Of a DNA stretch of 24,567 nucleotides, positions 23,899 to 24,567 are shown piece after piece. This DNA is from Betaproteobacteria bacterium (GTDB lineage Bacteria > Pseudomonadota > Gammaproteobacteria > Burkholderiales > SG8-39). Positions within the stretch are counted from its first letter, which is position 1. Every line of letters starts with the position of its first letter. Below the pieces are notes generated by a model. The model saw nothing but the letters and a program-made list of their open reading frames with translations. It did no database searches and was not told the origin of the DNA. Where the stretch lies: the NCBI GenBank assembly GCA_019237595.1, contig JAFAGU010000284.1, positions 1 to 24,567 of the forward strand, in the 5' to 3' direction. The translations under genes and the position numbers were made by a program.

Positions 23899-23912
23899 CT
23901 AACTACTTGATT
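23899..23912. repeat. Second copy of the IscR half-site region
   Basis: CTAACTACTTGATT repeats CTAATACTTGATT (23842-23854) with one inserted base. It lies at the 3' end of cysE, partly over its stop codon. Nearby, AAGTATACGC (23864-23873) and GCGTATACTT (23915-23924) form a 10-bp inverted repeat 41 bp apart. It may be an extra, weaker regulator contact or a remnant of duplication. Confidence 0.5.
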
Positions 23913-24567
23913 ACGCGTATACTTTTGTCCTGCTCGGCCGGCTCCAGGCGCGCAAGCCGCTGGCGCAGCTCGCCGATGCTCGCCTCAAGCTCCCTAGAGT
24001 GCTCGACGAGCGACTGGATGGCCTTCGCATAAGGGTCGTCCTGCTCCTGGACCACCGCATAGGCGGCGAAGCGCTCGGCCGCGCGTGTGCTCGATTCTTC
24101 GACCAGGCGTCCCGGAACGCCGACGACGGTTGCGCCCGGCGGTACTTCCTTGACGACTACGGCGTTCGAGCCAATACGAGCGCCGTCGCCGACGGTGAAG
24201 CCGCCCAGGATCTTGGCGCCGGCGCCAACCACGACGCCCGCGCCAAGCGTCGGATGCCGTTTCGTTCCGCGATAAAGCGAGGTTCCGCCGAGGGTCACGC
24301 CCTGGTAGATGGTGCAGCCGTCCCCAACCTCGGCGGTCTCTCCGATCACGACGCCCATCCCGTGGTCGATGAAGACGCAGCTTCCGAGCTTCGCGCCCGG
24401 ATGGATCTCGATGCCGGTCAGCCAGCGGCCGACGTGGGAAGTGAAGCGGCCCAGCCAGCGAAGACCGCGCAGCCAGAACCAGCGAGCGAGCTTATGGATG
24501 TAGATGGCGTGCAGGCCCGGATAGCAGGTCAGCACCTCCCAGCGCGAGCGCGCGGCAGGGTCGCGCT
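23903..24567 (-). CDS. cysE: Serine O-acetyltransferase CysE (N-terminus beyond the right edge)
   Basis: The frame is open to the window edge, where it reads RDPAARSRWEVLTCYPGLHAI, so the GTG at 24535 is an internal valine and the gene continues past the edge. The left-handed beta-helix carries FIDHGMGVVIGETAEVGDGCTIYQGVTLGGT and the VVGAGAKILGG repeats. A charged helical tail of about 60 residues ends the protein. The enzyme acetylates serine with acetyl-CoA for cysteine synthesis, feeding the substrate of IscS. Placement directly before iscR (73 bp gap) resembles the cysE2-isc order known from Azotobacter. It could be co-transcribed with isc or read from its own promoter outside the window. 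Confidence 0.93.
   Translation of the reverse strand, partial: RDPAARSRWEVLTCYPGLHAIYIHKLARWFWLRGLRWLGRFTSHVGRWLTGIEIHPGAKLGSCVFIDHGMGVVIGETAEVGDGCTIYQGVTLGGTSLYRGTKRHPTLGAGVVVGAGAKILGGFTVGDGARIGSNAVVVKEVPPGATVVGVPGRLVEESSTRAAERFAAYAVVQEQDDPYAKAIQSLVEHSRELEASIGELRQRLARLEPAEQDKSIRVIK

Noticed and set aside
24533..24535. GTG as the cysE start codon
   Set aside because: Conserved CysE sequence (DPAARSRWEV) continues upstream to the window edge, so this is an internal valine and the gene is cut by the window.

Overview
The window looks like a chromosomal stretch of a high-GC betaproteobacterium (Burkholderiales/Rhodocyclales/Nitrosomonadales type). The reasons are the gene orders cysE-iscR-iscSUA-hscBA-fdx-iscX and urtABCDE-ureDABCEFG, separate small urease subunits, and the style of the individual proteins. 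It is almost fully coding. No intergenic gap exceeds about 185 bp, and I see no rRNA, tRNA, CRISPR array, insertion sequence or phage gene. The genus cannot be fixed from the sequence alone.

Layout. (1) 1-1967, minus: the N-terminal part of an AsmA-family envelope protein, cut by the left edge, preceded by an FAD-dependent oxidoreductase. (2) 1979-3709, plus: a feruloyl-CoA synthase, divergent from the oxidoreductase with only 11 bp between start codons. (3) 3699-15030, minus: a 13-gene nitrogen-scavenging cluster read as urtA-urtB-urtC-urtD-urtE-ureD-ureA-ureB-ureC-ureE-ureF-ureG followed by an EamA/DMT transporter. A sigma-54 (-24/-12) promoter lies just upstream of urtA, and a C(UUCG)G hairpin separates urtA from urtB. 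(4) 15215-15607, minus: an AhpD-like carboxymuconolactone-decarboxylase-fold protein. (5) 15657-18152, plus: yciB, bolA-like, a periplasmic parvulin isomerase, a small basic DUF6496-type protein, and an exported MsrA. (6) 18156-24567, minus: cysE (N-terminus beyond the right edge), iscR, iscS, iscU, iscA, hscB, hscA, fdx, iscX and a small charged hypothetical gene. An IscR type-1 palindrome lies in the iscR promoter.

How the genes work together. UrtABCDE imports urea through a periplasmic binding protein, two permeases and two ATPases. UreABC hydrolyses it, and UreD/E/F/G load the nickel centre. The sigma-54 promoter indicates that the cluster responds to nitrogen limitation. In the isc block, CysE makes O-acetylserine for cysteine synthesis, IscS takes sulfur from cysteine, IscU is the scaffold, HscA/HscB move the cluster on, and IscA, Fdx and IscX assist. 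IscR with a bound cluster should repress its own operon through the palindrome.

I do not see an undescribed multi-gene system here. The most unusual details are small. They are a six-codon micro-ORF duplicating the start of iscA, an hscB gene whose only usable start lies inside iscA, a transporter fused to the end of the urease operon, and a two-copy IscR half-site arrangement upstream of iscR.
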